Below are positions 9,330 through 17,327 of a stretch of 64,000 nt of DNA, in pieces. Below the pieces are notes generated by a model. That model did not search any database and was not told the origin of the DNA. It saw nothing but the letters and a program-made list of their open reading frames with translations. Source of the stretch: Roseateles chitinivorans (GTDB lineage: Bacteria; Pseudomonadota; Gammaproteobacteria; Burkholderiales; Burkholderiaceae_C); NCBI RefSeq assembly GCF_002761755.1, contig NZ_PEOG01000013.1, positions 55,444 to 119,443 of the forward strand. Reading direction: 5' to 3'. Every line of letters starts with the position of its first letter. Position 1 is the first letter of the stretch. Both the position numbers and the translations under genes were made by a program.

Positions 9330-9652
9330 GCCGGCGGGGATCGATCTCGGTCAGCGGGCCTCCTCACGCGGCCTGAACGCCGGCTTGAGGGGATCACGGC
9401 CCCACCCATGATCGCCGCCGACCTCTGGCGCCGCCAAGCCTTTCGGAAGCGTTCGCGCCTCCGGCTGCGGGGTATCCCCGCGGCGGCCTGCGCCTTCCCG
9501 ATGGACCTGCGGCTGGATGGCCTGGCGCATCGCTTCGGGGCGCGACCCGGTGGATCCGGCCTTGCGCGCGCCGCTGCTGGGTCGGCTCGCCTGGGCCCGG
9601 CAGTTCCTGGCGCCGTCGCGACGCGACAAGCTGCAGCGGCTGTTCGACGCGA
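9330..9652. other. 323-bp interval without a confident gene
   Basis: Between the LysR gene and the DUF488 gene no ORF has a good start and ribosome binding site. One plus-strand frame (ATG 9517, stop 9696, 59 codons) shows plausible protein-like composition (about ten codons of DPVDPALRAPLLGRLAWARQ type) but overlaps the end of the DUF488 gene and lacks a clear ribosome binding site. It may be a gene remnant. Confidence 0.4.
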
Positions 9653-10045
9653 TCAGCTTCGGATCGCCGCCCCCCGCTCCTCCAGCAGCTGCATGAGCAG
9701 GCTGCGATGGCAGCGCTGCGGGTTGTCGCAGTAGCAGCCCACCGACAGGTTGGCCGAGTGCGACAGCGCCGCCAGCGTATCCAGCAGCTGCGATGGCGCG
9801 GCGTCGTTCATTTCCTTGCGGTAGGCCTTGGCGAAGGCGGCCCACTGCCGGTCGTCCTCGGCGGCCTTGCCTTGCGCCATCAGCTCGGCGCTGGGCGCCA
9901 GCAGCGGCAGCCAGCTGTCGTAGTAGCCCAGCCGCGCGTAGTCCTCCTTGCGGATGCCGCGCGGCGGTCGACGCACGGTGCCGAGACGGGCGCCCTCGTC
10001 GGGCAGGCGCGGCGTGACGCCGAGTTGGACGATGCGGATGGGCAT
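9653..10045 (-). CDS. DUF488 family protein
   Basis: A 130-residue cytoplasmic protein. It has the DUF488 pattern: an N-terminal VQLGVTPRLPDEGARLGTVRRPPRG segment (shortened here: TVRRPPRG), a central FAKAYRKEM helix, and the C-terminal GCYCDNPQRCHRSLL motif with clustered Cys and His. Its biochemical function is not established. It stands alone, with the neighbours on both sides belonging to other units. Confidence 0.85.
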   Translation of the reverse strand: MPIRIVQLGVTPRLPDEGARLGTVRRPPRGIRKEDYARLGYYDSWLPLLAPSAELMAQGKAAEDDRQWAAFAKAYRKEMNDAAPSQLLDTLAALSHSANLSVGCYCDNPQRCHRSLLMQLLEERGAAIRS

Positions 10046-10151
10046 GGGAGGTGCGGACTGAGGGCTGGGAATCGGCCAGCGCCGAACCGCGATTGTGGCC
10101 GCCGCGGCGGCCGGCGACGCGTCCCTCCCGCGAGGGGCCGCGTCGCGCGCC

Positions 10152-11828
10152 TCACTTCACGCTGACGAAGATCGGGTTCGAGTAGAACCACAGGCTGCCG
10201 TAGTTGCGGTCGTTGATCTGGTCATGACGCGTCGCGTTGTCGGCCGTGTTCACCGGCTGGTCGGCCAGCGGCTCGCCACCGGCGCTCAGGCCGGGCACAT
10301 CCTCGGCCAGGTTGGTGCCGCGCAGGCGGAAGTACTGGCTCCGGCTCGCCGGCAGCGTGGTCGTGACGCTGTAGTAGCCGTCGGCGCCCAAGGTCCAGTC
10401 GGCGCTGGTGAAACGCTTGAGCACGCGCGTCGACGGATTGGTCGCCAGGTCGTAGGCCGGCGTGCCCGGCGCCGCCTTCGGACCGACGTCGCCGGCGATC
10501 AGGTCGACGTGATGCACCTTGGGCACCATGTTGCCGAGGTTGCCGCTGTTGACCGGCCGCTGATAGTTGTTCACCGCCGGGCTCTTGAAGCGGATGGTGA
10601 CGGTGACCGTCTGGCCCGCGCCGGTGACCAGCTCCTGCCCCATGGTCGCCTTGCCGCCGCCAGCCGTGGCGGTGAAGTCCAGCGCATTGATGAGGTCGCC
10701 GAACACGCCGAAGCCGCGTCCCGCGCGCAGGCTGTCCAGCAGGCCAGCGACGCCGGTGCTGCCCTTGGGCTGCCACACATAGTTCTTCGCGTACTCGCCG
10801 GGGTAGTAGCCGCTGCTGTTGCCGGCGGCATCGATCTCGAAGTGCGAGTCGGAGTCCGCGACGTTCCAGATGCGCCGGCCCTCGCCGAGCAGCGCATCCC
10901 ACACGCCGCCGAGCTGGGCGACGACGTAGTCGGTGCCGCCATAGGTGCGATTGGGCTTGTTCGCGTCGGTGTAGGCCGAGGTGTAGCCGCCGCGGTTGGG
11001 CTCCATCTGGTTGCCCACCATGCCCTCGATCGCGAAGACGATCTTCGGCGCGAGGTCATTCATCTGCCGGAAGTCGGCGATCGTGTACTTGCCGGGATTG
11101 CGCGACGGATGGTTGATGACGGCGTAGCTGGTGTCCGGATAGTTGTCCTTCAGCCAGGCGATGCCCTTGAGCGCGTCGGCGGCCGTGGCGTTGGCGCGTT
11201 GGTTGTACTTGGCCTTCCAGCGAGCCAGGTCGTCCGCCTGGAACAGCGACTCGTCGCCGTTGGTGAAGACGTACTGGAACTCCTTCATCGCGCTGGCGGA
11301 GCTGACGAGCGTCGAGCCGCCTTCGAAGATGCCGATGCCGATGTGGTCGTGGGTGGGCGTGTCCCACTCGAAGCCGGAGAAGATCAGTTTGCCGGTGTAG
11401 CTGCCGGCGGCCTGCAACGCCTTGACGCGGGGCATTTCGTACGACGCCATGCCATAGGCGAAGGCCACCGGCGCCGGCAGGAGGTGCGCGTCGTTGTCGT
11501 ACTTGGATGAGCGCAGGTGGTTGGTGACCGCCATCCAATCCAGCCCGTGGGTGGTGAAGGCCTTGCCGAGCACGAAGTCCAGCGTCTGCGTCGTGCGCGA
11601 GTCGTCGGACTGGACGGTGTGCACATGCAGGTCGCCGGTCGTCCAGGCGCCGGCTTCAGGCTCGGTGCCGCCGCTGCCACCGCTGCCGCCGCAGGCGGTC
11701 AAGGTGACTGTGAGGGACAAGAGGGCGACCACGCCCCCCGCCGCGGCGAGGCGGCGGCGCTCGGCGTTGGCGGCATTGGTGACGTTGGCGTCGACGGGTT
11801 CGATGGAGTCGGTGCGGGCAGTGTTCAC
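10152..11828 (-). CDS. Secreted PHP-domain lipoprotein, putative metal-dependent hydrolase
   Basis: A 558-residue protein starting at a GTG. An Arg-Arg-Arg signal segment and hydrophobic stretch lead to a lipobox (LTVTLTAC, followed by Gly/Ser linker GGSGGSGG), so it should be an outer-membrane or periplasmic lipoprotein. The mature protein opens with DLHVHT and a few residues later DDSRTT, the first metal-binding motif of PHP (polymerase/histidinol phosphatase) domains. Later motifs are NHPSRNP and DSDSHFE. The C-terminal third (about 360-558) is a beta-rich region of unknown type. Most characterised PHP enzymes are cytoplasmic, so the lipid anchor is notable. A longer in-frame GTG start (11936) exists but would push the signal peptide inward. 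Confidence 0.82.
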   Translation of the reverse strand: MNTARTDSIEPVDANVTNAANAERRRLAAAGGVVALLSLTVTLTACGGSGGSGGTEPEAGAWTTGDLHVHTVQSDDSRTTQTLDFVLGKAFTTHGLDWMAVTNHLRSSKYDNDAHLLPAPVAFAYGMASYEMPRVKALQAAGSYTGKLIFSGFEWDTPTHDHIGIGIFEGGSTLVSSASAMKEFQYVFTNGDESLFQADDLARWKAKYNQRANATAADALKGIAWLKDNYPDTSYAVINHPSRNPGKYTIADFRQMNDLAPKIVFAIEGMVGNQMEPNRGGYTSAYTDANKPNRTYGGTDYVVAQLGGVWDALLGEGRRIWNVADSDSHFEIDAAGNSSGYYPGEYAKNYVWQPKGSTGVAGLLDSLRAGRGFGVFGDLINALDFTATAGGGKATMGQELVTGAGQTVTVTIRFKSPAVNNYQRPVNSGNLGNMVPKVHHVDLIAGDVGPKAAPGTPAYDLATNPSTRVLKRFTSADWTLGADGYYSVTTTLPASRSQYFRLRGTNLAEDVPGLSAGGEPLADQPVNTADNATRHDQINDRNYGSLWFYSNPIFVSVK

Positions 11829-12006
11829 GGGCAGGCGGCCGCCAAAGGCGGGGCATGGGAGCGAGGAAGCCCGCGAGTCTGTCCAGCCGCGATGACGGCC
11901 CCATGAACGAGCGCGCCCGAGATGCTTTCGTTGCACCGCCGTTGCAACCGACGTCGGCGATCCGCGACACGCTCCGCGTGGCGGGCGCCTTCCGCCCGCT
12001 GCGCGC

Positions 12007-13398
12007 TCAGTTCGCCCCGTCGGCGCTCGTCCTCGGCACGCTCAGCCGGACCCGCAGCCCGGAGCCCGAAGCCGCGTCCAGCAGTTCCAGCCGGCCGCGA
12101 TGCCGCTGCGCGATGTCCAGCGCGATGGCCAGGCCGAGGCCGCTGCCGGTGCCCTTGGACTCGCTGCCGCGCTCGAAGCGGCGCAGCGCGCGCTCCCGCT
12201 CCTGCGGCGGGATGCCGGGGCCGTTGTCCTCGACCTCCATCCGCGACCACGCGTCGTCGCAGCCGGTGCGCACCGTGATGCGCGGTGCCGGCCCGGCGTA
12301 GTTCAGCGCGTTGTGCAGCACATTCGCCAGCAGCTCCCGCAGCAGGAAGCCCTGCCCCAGCGCCGGCGCGCTTTCCAGCTCGAACTCGATGTCCGCGCCC
12401 GACTGCAAGGCACGCGGCACCCAGTCCTCGGCCACCTGGGCGGCGATGTCGCGCAGGTCCAGCGGCTGCTCGCGGCCGCCGGGCTCGGCCTCGGCGCGCG
12501 CGATCGAGAGCATCTGCGTCGCCAGCCGCGCGCTGCGGTCCACCGAGCCCTGCAGGCGCTTGAGCACCGGTTCCATCTGCGGGTCGTGCGGCTCCAGCAG
12601 CGCCAGGTCGATCTCGGTGCGCAGGGAGGTCAGCGGCGTGCGTAGCTGGTGGGCCGCGTTGGCCAGGAAGTCCTGCTGCGCGGACGACGCGCGCCGCAGC
12701 CGCTCGAACAGCCGGTTGAAGGCCGCGATCAGCGGCCGCAGCTCCGCTGGCACATCGGGCTGCAGCGGCTCCAGGCGCGCCAGGTCCCGTTGCTCCAGCT
12801 CGGCGCTCAGCCGCGCGAGCGGGCGCAGGCCGCGGTAGGTCGCCCACCAGCCGGCGCCGGCAAGCAGGATCGCCATGCCGCCGATCAGCAGCATCACGAC
12901 GACCGCCAGCTGTCGCTGCAGCGCATCGCGCTTGTTGAGGGTTTCGGCGACCAGGATCTGGCAGACCGAGCGACCGCAGGTGGCCCCCAGCGCCGCGGCG
13001 CGCAACGACTCGCCGTTCAGCGTCGCCAGGGTGAAGAACCATTCGTTGGGCTTGCGCCGGGGCAGCTGGAGCCGCGCCAGTTGCGCGTCGCCGAACAGCA
13101 CCTCGCCGGTCGGGTCGAGGACGAGGTAATAGATCCGGTCGGTGCGATCGAAGCGCAGCGCGCGGTCGGTCGGGCCGGAGACGTCGACGAACACGGCGCC
13201 ATCGCGCTCGCGCAGCAGGCTGGCCACGGCCAGCGCGGTGTCGCCCAGCGCCTGGTCGAGCCAGGAGATCGCCGTGTCGTGCATCACGTCGTAGAGCACG
13301 ATGCCGGCGGCCGGCACCGCTACCAGCACCGGGGCCATCAGCCAGATCAGCAGCCGCTGCTTGAGGCTGAAGGTGCGGCGGCGCGACCTGTCGCTCAT
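12007..13398 (-). CDS. Sensor histidine kinase, QseC/TctE type
   Basis: A 463-residue membrane kinase. There is a transmembrane helix near residues 14-36, a periplasmic sensing domain of the two-component-sensor N-terminal type (about 37-165), a second helix (about 168-190), HAMP, then the H-box AAHQLRTPLTSL (phospho-acceptor His near residue 248) and ATPase boxes N (LLANVLHNALNYA), G1 (DNGPGIP) and G2 (GTGSGLGLAI). ATG 13398 lies 8 bp after the stop of the response-regulator gene, so the two form an operon transcribed regulator first. The signal is unknown. Confidence 0.93.
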   Translation of the reverse strand: MSDRSRRRTFSLKQRLLIWLMAPVLVAVPAAGIVLYDVMHDTAISWLDQALGDTALAVASLLRERDGAVFVDVSGPTDRALRFDRTDRIYYLVLDPTGEVLFGDAQLARLQLPRRKPNEWFFTLATLNGESLRAAALGATCGRSVCQILVAETLNKRDALQRQLAVVVMLLIGGMAILLAGAGWWATYRGLRPLARLSAELEQRDLARLEPLQPDVPAELRPLIAAFNRLFERLRRASSAQQDFLANAAHQLRTPLTSLRTEIDLALLEPHDPQMEPVLKRLQGSVDRSARLATQMLSIARAEAEPGGREQPLDLRDIAAQVAEDWVPRALQSGADIEFELESAPALGQGFLLRELLANVLHNALNYAGPAPRITVRTGCDDAWSRMEVEDNGPGIPPQERERALRRFERGSESKGTGSGLGLAIALDIAQRHRGRLELLDAASGSGLRVRLSVPRTSADGAN

Positions 13399-13406
13399 GC
13401 CGCGGA

Positions 13407-14096
13407 TCAGGCCTTCGCCGCCGGTGCGGCGGGCATCTCCTCGAGCAGGTAGCCCAGGCCGCGCACGGTGCGCAGCTGCAGGCCGGCCGGCTCGATCTTG
13501 GCGCGCAGCCGCGAGACGCAGACCTCGATGGCGTTGTCGCTGACGCCCTGCTCCCAGCCGTTGCTGGCGGAAGCGATCTGCTCCTTGGCCACCACCTTGC
13601 CGGCCCGCGCCAGCAGGAAGCCCAGCACATCCCACTCGCGCGCCGACAGGGCCAGCGGTTCCTCGGCGATGAAGGCCCGGCGCGCCTCCAGGTCCATGCG
13701 CAGCGTCGACAGCCGCAGCTCATTGCCAGTGCGCGCCTGGCTGCGGCGCACCAGCGCGCGGGCGCGGGCGATCAGCTCGCTCAGGGCGAAGGGCTTGACG
13801 AGGTAGTCGTCGGCGCCGCCCTCCAGGCCGCGCACGCGATCCTCGACGGCATCACGAGCGGTCAGCAGCAGCACCGGCGTCGTGCTGCCCTGGGCGCGCA
13901 CGCGCCGCAGCGTCTCGAACCCATCGATGCCGGCCAGGCCGATGTCCAGGATCAGCAGGTCGTAGCGGTCCTCGCGCAGCGACAGCGGCACGGGCTCGCC
14001 ACGGGCGCTGACGTCCACGACCCAGGACTGCGAGCGCAGTGCCCGGGCGGTGGATTCCGCCAGGAATTCATCGTCTTCGACCAGGAGGATTCGCAT
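13407..14096 (-). CDS. OmpR-family response regulator, QseB/TctD type
   Basis: A 229-residue DNA-binding regulator. The receiver domain starts with MRILLVEDDE, the phosphorylation site is Asp51 (LLILDIGLAG), the conserved Thr (LLLTA) and Lys (YLVKPF) are present, and the winged helix spans about 130-222 (SAREWDVLGFLLARAGKVV, then SRLRAKIEPAGLQLRTVRGLGY). It is cotranscribed with the kinase behind it. Its own upstream region, shared with the divergent hydrolase-ACP-ketosynthase trio, carries direct repeats with an 11-bp period, the spacing bound by OmpR/PhoB-type dimers. Autoregulation and control of the trio are therefore likely (inference). Confidence 0.94.
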   Translation of the reverse strand: MRILLVEDDEFLAESTARALRSQSWVVDVSARGEPVPLSLREDRYDLLILDIGLAGIDGFETLRRVRAQGSTTPVLLLTARDAVEDRVRGLEGGADDYLVKPFALSELIARARALVRRSQARTGNELRLSTLRMDLEARRAFIAEEPLALSAREWDVLGFLLARAGKVVAKEQIASASNGWEQGVSDNAIEVCVSRLRAKIEPAGLQLRTVRGLGYLLEEMPAAPAAKA

Positions 14097-14140
14097 GGAG
14101 CGGCAGCATAAGCCTTGAGCCTTGCGGGGGCCAATCCGAG

Positions 14141-14190
14141 ACCTGTCAGAAACCTGAGGGCAACGGCGTCGACAGCTTTCCGACAGCTTT
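14141..14190. promoter_or_regulatory. 11-bp-spaced direct repeats, candidate response-regulator boxes
   Basis: Two repeat pairs have an exact 11-bp period: GACAGCTTT at 14171-14179 and 14182-14190 (identical), and ACCTGTCAG / ACCTGAGGG starting at 14141 and 14152 (partial). One helical turn between half-sites is typical of OmpR/PhoB/QseB-type regulators. The repeats lie between the regulator gene and the divergent hydrolase gene. Confidence 0.5.
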
Positions 14191-14231
14191 GCGTCAAGTC
14201 CGCAACAGCGAGCTTGGACAGACTGCCGCCC

Positions 14232-15152
14232 ATGCCGAACACCGTTACCCCGCTCCCCGTGGCCGCCGAGCCGGCGCCGACGCCGTCCCTGGACCCGCGT
14301 CCGGCCGTGCTGCTGCTGCACGGCCTGTGCGCCAATCCGCTGGAGATGATGCCGCTGGCGCGCGCGCTGCGCGATGCCGGCTACGTCGTGGAGGCGCCCG
14401 CGCTGGAGGGCTACGGTGTGGTGCCGCCGGCGGCCGGAGCGCCGGCGCCGACCCGCCGCCGCGCGGTGCCGCCCTTCGAGGCCTGGGTCGAGATGGCCGC
14501 CGCCCACTTCGACGCGCTGGCGGCGAAGCATGCCCGCGTGGCCGTCGGCGGCCTGTCGATGGGCGCGGTGCTGACGCTGGCGCTGGCGCTCGAGCGGCCG
14601 GCCGCGGCGCTGATGCTGCTCTCCACCAGCCTGCACTTCGACGGCTGGAACGTCTCGCCCTGGCGGCGGTTGCTGCCGCTGGCCTATGTGCCGCCGCTGC
14701 GCCAGTGGCTGAGCTTCCGCGAGACGCCGCCCTACGGCATCAAGAACGAACGCCTGCGCGAGTGGGTCGCGCAGGCGATGAACGCGAGCCATGTCTCCGC
14801 CGCCGGCGCCGACCGGCTGCCTGCGGCCTCGCTGCACCAGGCCTCGCGGCTGATCCGCCATGTGCGCCGGGACCTGCACCGGATCGACGCGCCCGCGATC
14901 GTGCTGCACGCCAGCGAGGACGACGTCAGCGGCGCCCGCTCGGTGCTGGAGCTGCAACGGCGCCTGGGCACGACGCCCGAGGTGCACTGGTTCCACCACA
15001 GCTATCACATGCTGACCTTGGACAACGAGCGCGGCGCGGTCACGCAGGCCGCCCGTCAGTTCCTGCTGCGCCAGGTGCCCGTCGCGGACCCGGCCGAGCG
15101 CTTTTCCCCTTTGACCGCGACCGAGGACCTCCGCCATGAGCAACACGCTTGA
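14232..15152 (+). CDS. Alpha/beta hydrolase, carboxylesterase/thioesterase-like, first gene of an ACP-ketosynthase trio
   Basis: A 306-residue cytoplasmic hydrolase. The oxyanion motif is LLLHGLCANPLEM, the nucleophile elbow GLSMG, the acid is in HASEDDVSG, and the catalytic His is in SYHMLTLD, the arrangement of Est30-type carboxylesterases. All triad positions are present. The start at ATG 14232 was chosen because upstream codons lie in the regulatory region. It overlaps the downstream acyl carrier protein gene by 17 bp, implying translational coupling. In this context it could release or edit an acyl chain carried by the ACP (inference). Confidence 0.88.
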   Translation: MPNTVTPLPVAAEPAPTPSLDPRPAVLLLHGLCANPLEMMPLARALRDAGYVVEAPALEGYGVVPPAAGAPAPTRRRAVPPFEAWVEMAAAHFDALAAKHARVAVGGLSMGAVLTLALALERPAAALMLLSTSLHFDGWNVSPWRRLLPLAYVPPLRQWLSFRETPPYGIKNERLREWVAQAMNASHVSAAGADRLPAASLHQASRLIRHVRRDLHRIDAPAIVLHASEDDVSGARSVLELQRRLGTTPEVHWFHHSYHMLTLDNERGAVTQAARQFLLRQVPVADPAERFSPLTATEDLRHEQHA

Positions 15153-15423
15153 AGAACTCCGCCAGCTGGCCTGCCACGACCTGGGCATGTCGGCCGACGA
15201 CCTGAAGAACGACGTCACCTTCGCCGAACTGGGACTGGATTCGCTGATGCTGGTGGACTTCATGTTCGCGGTGGAGGACAAGTTCCACATCGAGATCGAC
15301 CACGACGCCGCGATGAAGCAGCCGACGATCGCCGGCCTCGCGACGCTGGTGGATGCGCTGCTTGCCGGCGACGGTGACGCCGGCACGCCGGCGGCGCCCG
15401 TCACCGCGGTCGCGGCGGCCTGA
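15136..15423 (+). CDS. Acyl carrier protein (non-housekeeping)
   Basis: A 95-residue carrier protein with the phosphopantetheine attachment motif LGLDSLMLVDF (Ser36) inside the usual four-helix pattern. The Ala/Pro-rich C-terminal tail of about 20 residues is longer than in housekeeping AcpP. Its start lies inside the end of the hydrolase gene, and the ketosynthase gene begins 14 bp after its stop. It would hold the growing or substrate acyl chain for the two flanking enzymes. Confidence 0.93.
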   Translation: MSNTLEELRQLACHDLGMSADDLKNDVTFAELGLDSLMLVDFMFAVEDKFHIEIDHDAAMKQPTIAGLATLVDALLAGDGDAGTPAAPVTAVAAA

Positions 15424-15437
15424 GCGTCGGCATCAGC

Positions 15438-16664
15438 ATGAGCGCGCAAGCGGTATGGATCACCGGCATCGGCGCCTGCAGCGCCCTCGGCCCCGACGCG
15501 GCCTCGTTCGCGGACGCGCTGGCGCAGGGACGGTCGGGGATCGCGCTGCAGCCGGGCGATCCGGCGCGCGGCGTGGCGCCGTTCGCGGCGGCGGCGGTGA
15601 CGCAGCCGCTGGGCCAGGACATGCCGCCGGCGCAGCGCAACCTGCACGACCGGCACAGCCTGATGGCGTTGCAGGCGGCGGGCGAGGCCTGGGCCCAGGC
15701 CGGCCTGCCGGCGACGGCGCCGGCGCCGGAGCGGGCGGCGGTGGCCTGGGGCACGGGGCTGGGCGGATCGAATGCGCTGCAGCAGTCCTATGGCGAGCAC
15801 CTGACCCGGGAGACGCCGCGCATCCATCCCTACACGGTGGTGCGGGTGATGAGCAACTCGGCGGCCTCTCACCTGGCGATGAGGCACGGGCTGAGGGCGG
15901 CGATGCTGACGATCTCCAATGCCTGCGCATCGTCGGCGCAGGCGATCGGCGAGGCGCTGATGCTGCTGCGCCAGGGGCGCGCCGACCTGGCGCTGGTGGG
16001 GGGGTCGGAGGCGATGCTGAATCCCGGCTCGGTGGCGGCCTGGCAGGCGATGGGCGTGATGGCGCCGCCGGATCCGGAGGATGTCGCGCGCAGTTGCCGG
16101 CCCTTCGACGACGGCCGCCGGGGCCTGGTGCTGGGCGAGGGCGCGGCGGCGCTGGTGATGGAGACGGCCTCGCACGCCCGCGCACGCGGCGCGTCGGCGC
16201 TTGCCGTGCTGGCCGGCTACGGGCATAGCGTGGACGCGGTGCACCTGTCGCGACCCGACGCCGACGGCCAGGAGCGCGCGCTGCGCGCCGCGCTGGCCGA
16301 CGCGGGCATCGCGCCGGCGCAGGTCGGCTACGTGAATGCGCACGGCACGGCCACGGACGTGGGCGATGCGGTGGAAGCCGAATCGCTGGCGCGCGTCTTC
16401 GGCCCGCGCGGCGTGCCGGTGAGCGCGACCAAGGCGCTGCACGGCCACCTGATCGGCGCGGGCGGCGCACTGGAGCTGATCGCCTGCGTGCAGGCGCTTC
16501 GGCGTGGCGAGCTGCCGCGCAACGCCCACCTGCGCAGCAGCGCGCTCGAGGCCGTCGCCGACGTGGTGCGCGAGCCCCGCCCCTTCGACCACACGAAGTC
16601 GATCGTCAGCAACTCCTTCGCATTCGGCGGGAGCAACGTGTCATTGGTCCTGCAAGCCGGTTGA
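15438..16664 (+). CDS. Beta-ketoacyl-ACP synthase, KAS II/FabF-like
   Basis: A 408-residue condensing enzyme of the thiolase fold. Catalytic residues are intact: Cys163 in ISNACASSAQ, His302 in NAHGTATDVGD, and Lys332 with His337 in TKALHGHLIGA. The second His motif reads HGTATDVGD rather than the HGTSTPxND of housekeeping FabF, and KALHGH replaces the common KSMTGH, so this is a divergent, secondary-metabolism-like branch. It ends the trio hydrolase-ACP-ketosynthase. No acyltransferase, ketoreductase or dehydratase lies nearby, so it must borrow these or make a single condensation (inference). Confidence 0.93.
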   Translation: MSAQAVWITGIGACSALGPDAASFADALAQGRSGIALQPGDPARGVAPFAAAAVTQPLGQDMPPAQRNLHDRHSLMALQAAGEAWAQAGLPATAPAPERAAVAWGTGLGGSNALQQSYGEHLTRETPRIHPYTVVRVMSNSAASHLAMRHGLRAAMLTISNACASSAQAIGEALMLLRQGRADLALVGGSEAMLNPGSVAAWQAMGVMAPPDPEDVARSCRPFDDGRRGLVLGEGAAALVMETASHARARGASALAVLAGYGHSVDAVHLSRPDADGQERALRAALADAGIAPAQVGYVNAHGTATDVGDAVEAESLARVFGPRGVPVSATKALHGHLIGAGGALELIACVQALRRGELPRNAHLRSSALEAVADVVREPRPFDHTKSIVSNSFAFGGSNVSLVLQAG

Positions 16665-16707
16665 TCGACCTCAAGGTCCGACGAATCGCCCGGCCGGGTG
16701 GCAATCT

Positions 16708-16737
16708 CGATCAGTAGCTTCTAAACTACAGTGATCG
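16708..16737. promoter_or_regulatory. Inverted-repeat operator of the toxin-antitoxin module
   Basis: A GTAGnTTnnAAnCTAC palindrome (16714-16729) is bracketed by CGATCA (16708-16713) and its complement TGATCG (16732-16737). It lies immediately before the toxin start codon, where the antitoxin's helix-turn-helix would be expected to bind. It includes AT-rich sequence able to serve as the -10 element. Confidence 0.6.
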
Positions 16738-16738
16738 G

Positions 16739-17041
16739 GTGATCACCGTCCAGTCCACCCGCACGTTCGACAAGTGGCTTCGTCGTCTCAAGGACCTCGA
16801 GGCAAAGCACCGAATCAACGCGCGCATCTCGCGCCTGATGTACGGCTATCCCGGCGACGAGAAAGCCATCGGACACGGTGTACGCGAGCTCCGGATCCAT
16901 GTCGGTCCCGGCTATCGCCTGTATTACGTCAAGCGTGGTGACCGGCTCATCCTCCTGCTGTGCGGCGGGGACAAGTCGTCACAGGAATCGGACATTCGTA
17001 ACGCGATAGAACTCGCGAAAGGGGAGTTTCAAGATGGCTGA
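16739..17041 (+). CDS. Toxin of RelE/HigB-type addiction module
   Basis: A 100-residue protein beginning at a GTG. It matches the addiction-module killer family: TRTFDKWLRRLKD near the N-terminus, GVRELRIHVGPGYRLYYVKR in the middle and LILLLCGGDKSSQESDI towards the C-terminus. Family members cleave mRNA, often at the ribosome. Its gene overlaps the antitoxin gene by 8 bp, and the toxin-first order is as in higBA. Base composition of the pair (lower GC, more A/T-ending codons) is less extreme than that of neighbours, which fits horizontal movement. Confidence 0.9.
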   Translation: MITVQSTRTFDKWLRRLKDLEAKHRINARISRLMYGYPGDEKAIGHGVRELRIHVGPGYRLYYVKRGDRLILLLCGGDKSSQESDIRNAIELAKGEFQDG

Positions 17042-17327
17042 GCAGGTGCGGACCTACGACCCGGCGGAGATGCTGACGACCGAAGCCTCCATCGCGGCCT
17101 TCATGGCAGACGCCTTCGAAACCAACGATGCGGGCTATATCGCGTTTGCGTTGGGCATGGTGGCGCGAGCGAAAGGGATGACGCAGGTTGCCGAGCAGAC
17201 GGGGTTGTCCCGTGAGCACCTCTATCGCTCGTTCAGCGAGAAGGGGAATCCGACGCTTCGCACCCTTCTGGCCGTCCTGAACGTACTCGGCATCGAACTG
17301 ACAGCGCGACCCGTGCCAGCTCACTGA
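17034..17327 (+). CDS. Antitoxin, HTH addiction-module antidote (HigA/TIGR02684-like)
   Basis: A 97-residue protein with a Cro/C1-type helix-turn-helix at about residues 48-85 (MTQVAEQTGLSREHLYRSFSEKGNPTLRT region). It would neutralise the toxin and repress the promoter through the palindrome just upstream of the toxin gene. Its stop codon overlaps the stop of the convergent dctR gene by 7 bp, leaving no room for separate terminators. Confidence 0.9.
   Translation: MAEQVRTYDPAEMLTTEASIAAFMADAFETNDAGYIAFALGMVARAKGMTQVAEQTGLSREHLYRSFSEKGNPTLRTLLAVLNVLGIELTARPVPAH

Noticed and set aside
13407..16592. 1061-codon minus-strand ORF that includes the response regulator at its end
   Set aside because: Only the last 229 codons are real. 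The upstream part is antisense to the hydrolase-ACP-ketosynthase genes and has no recognisable domain.
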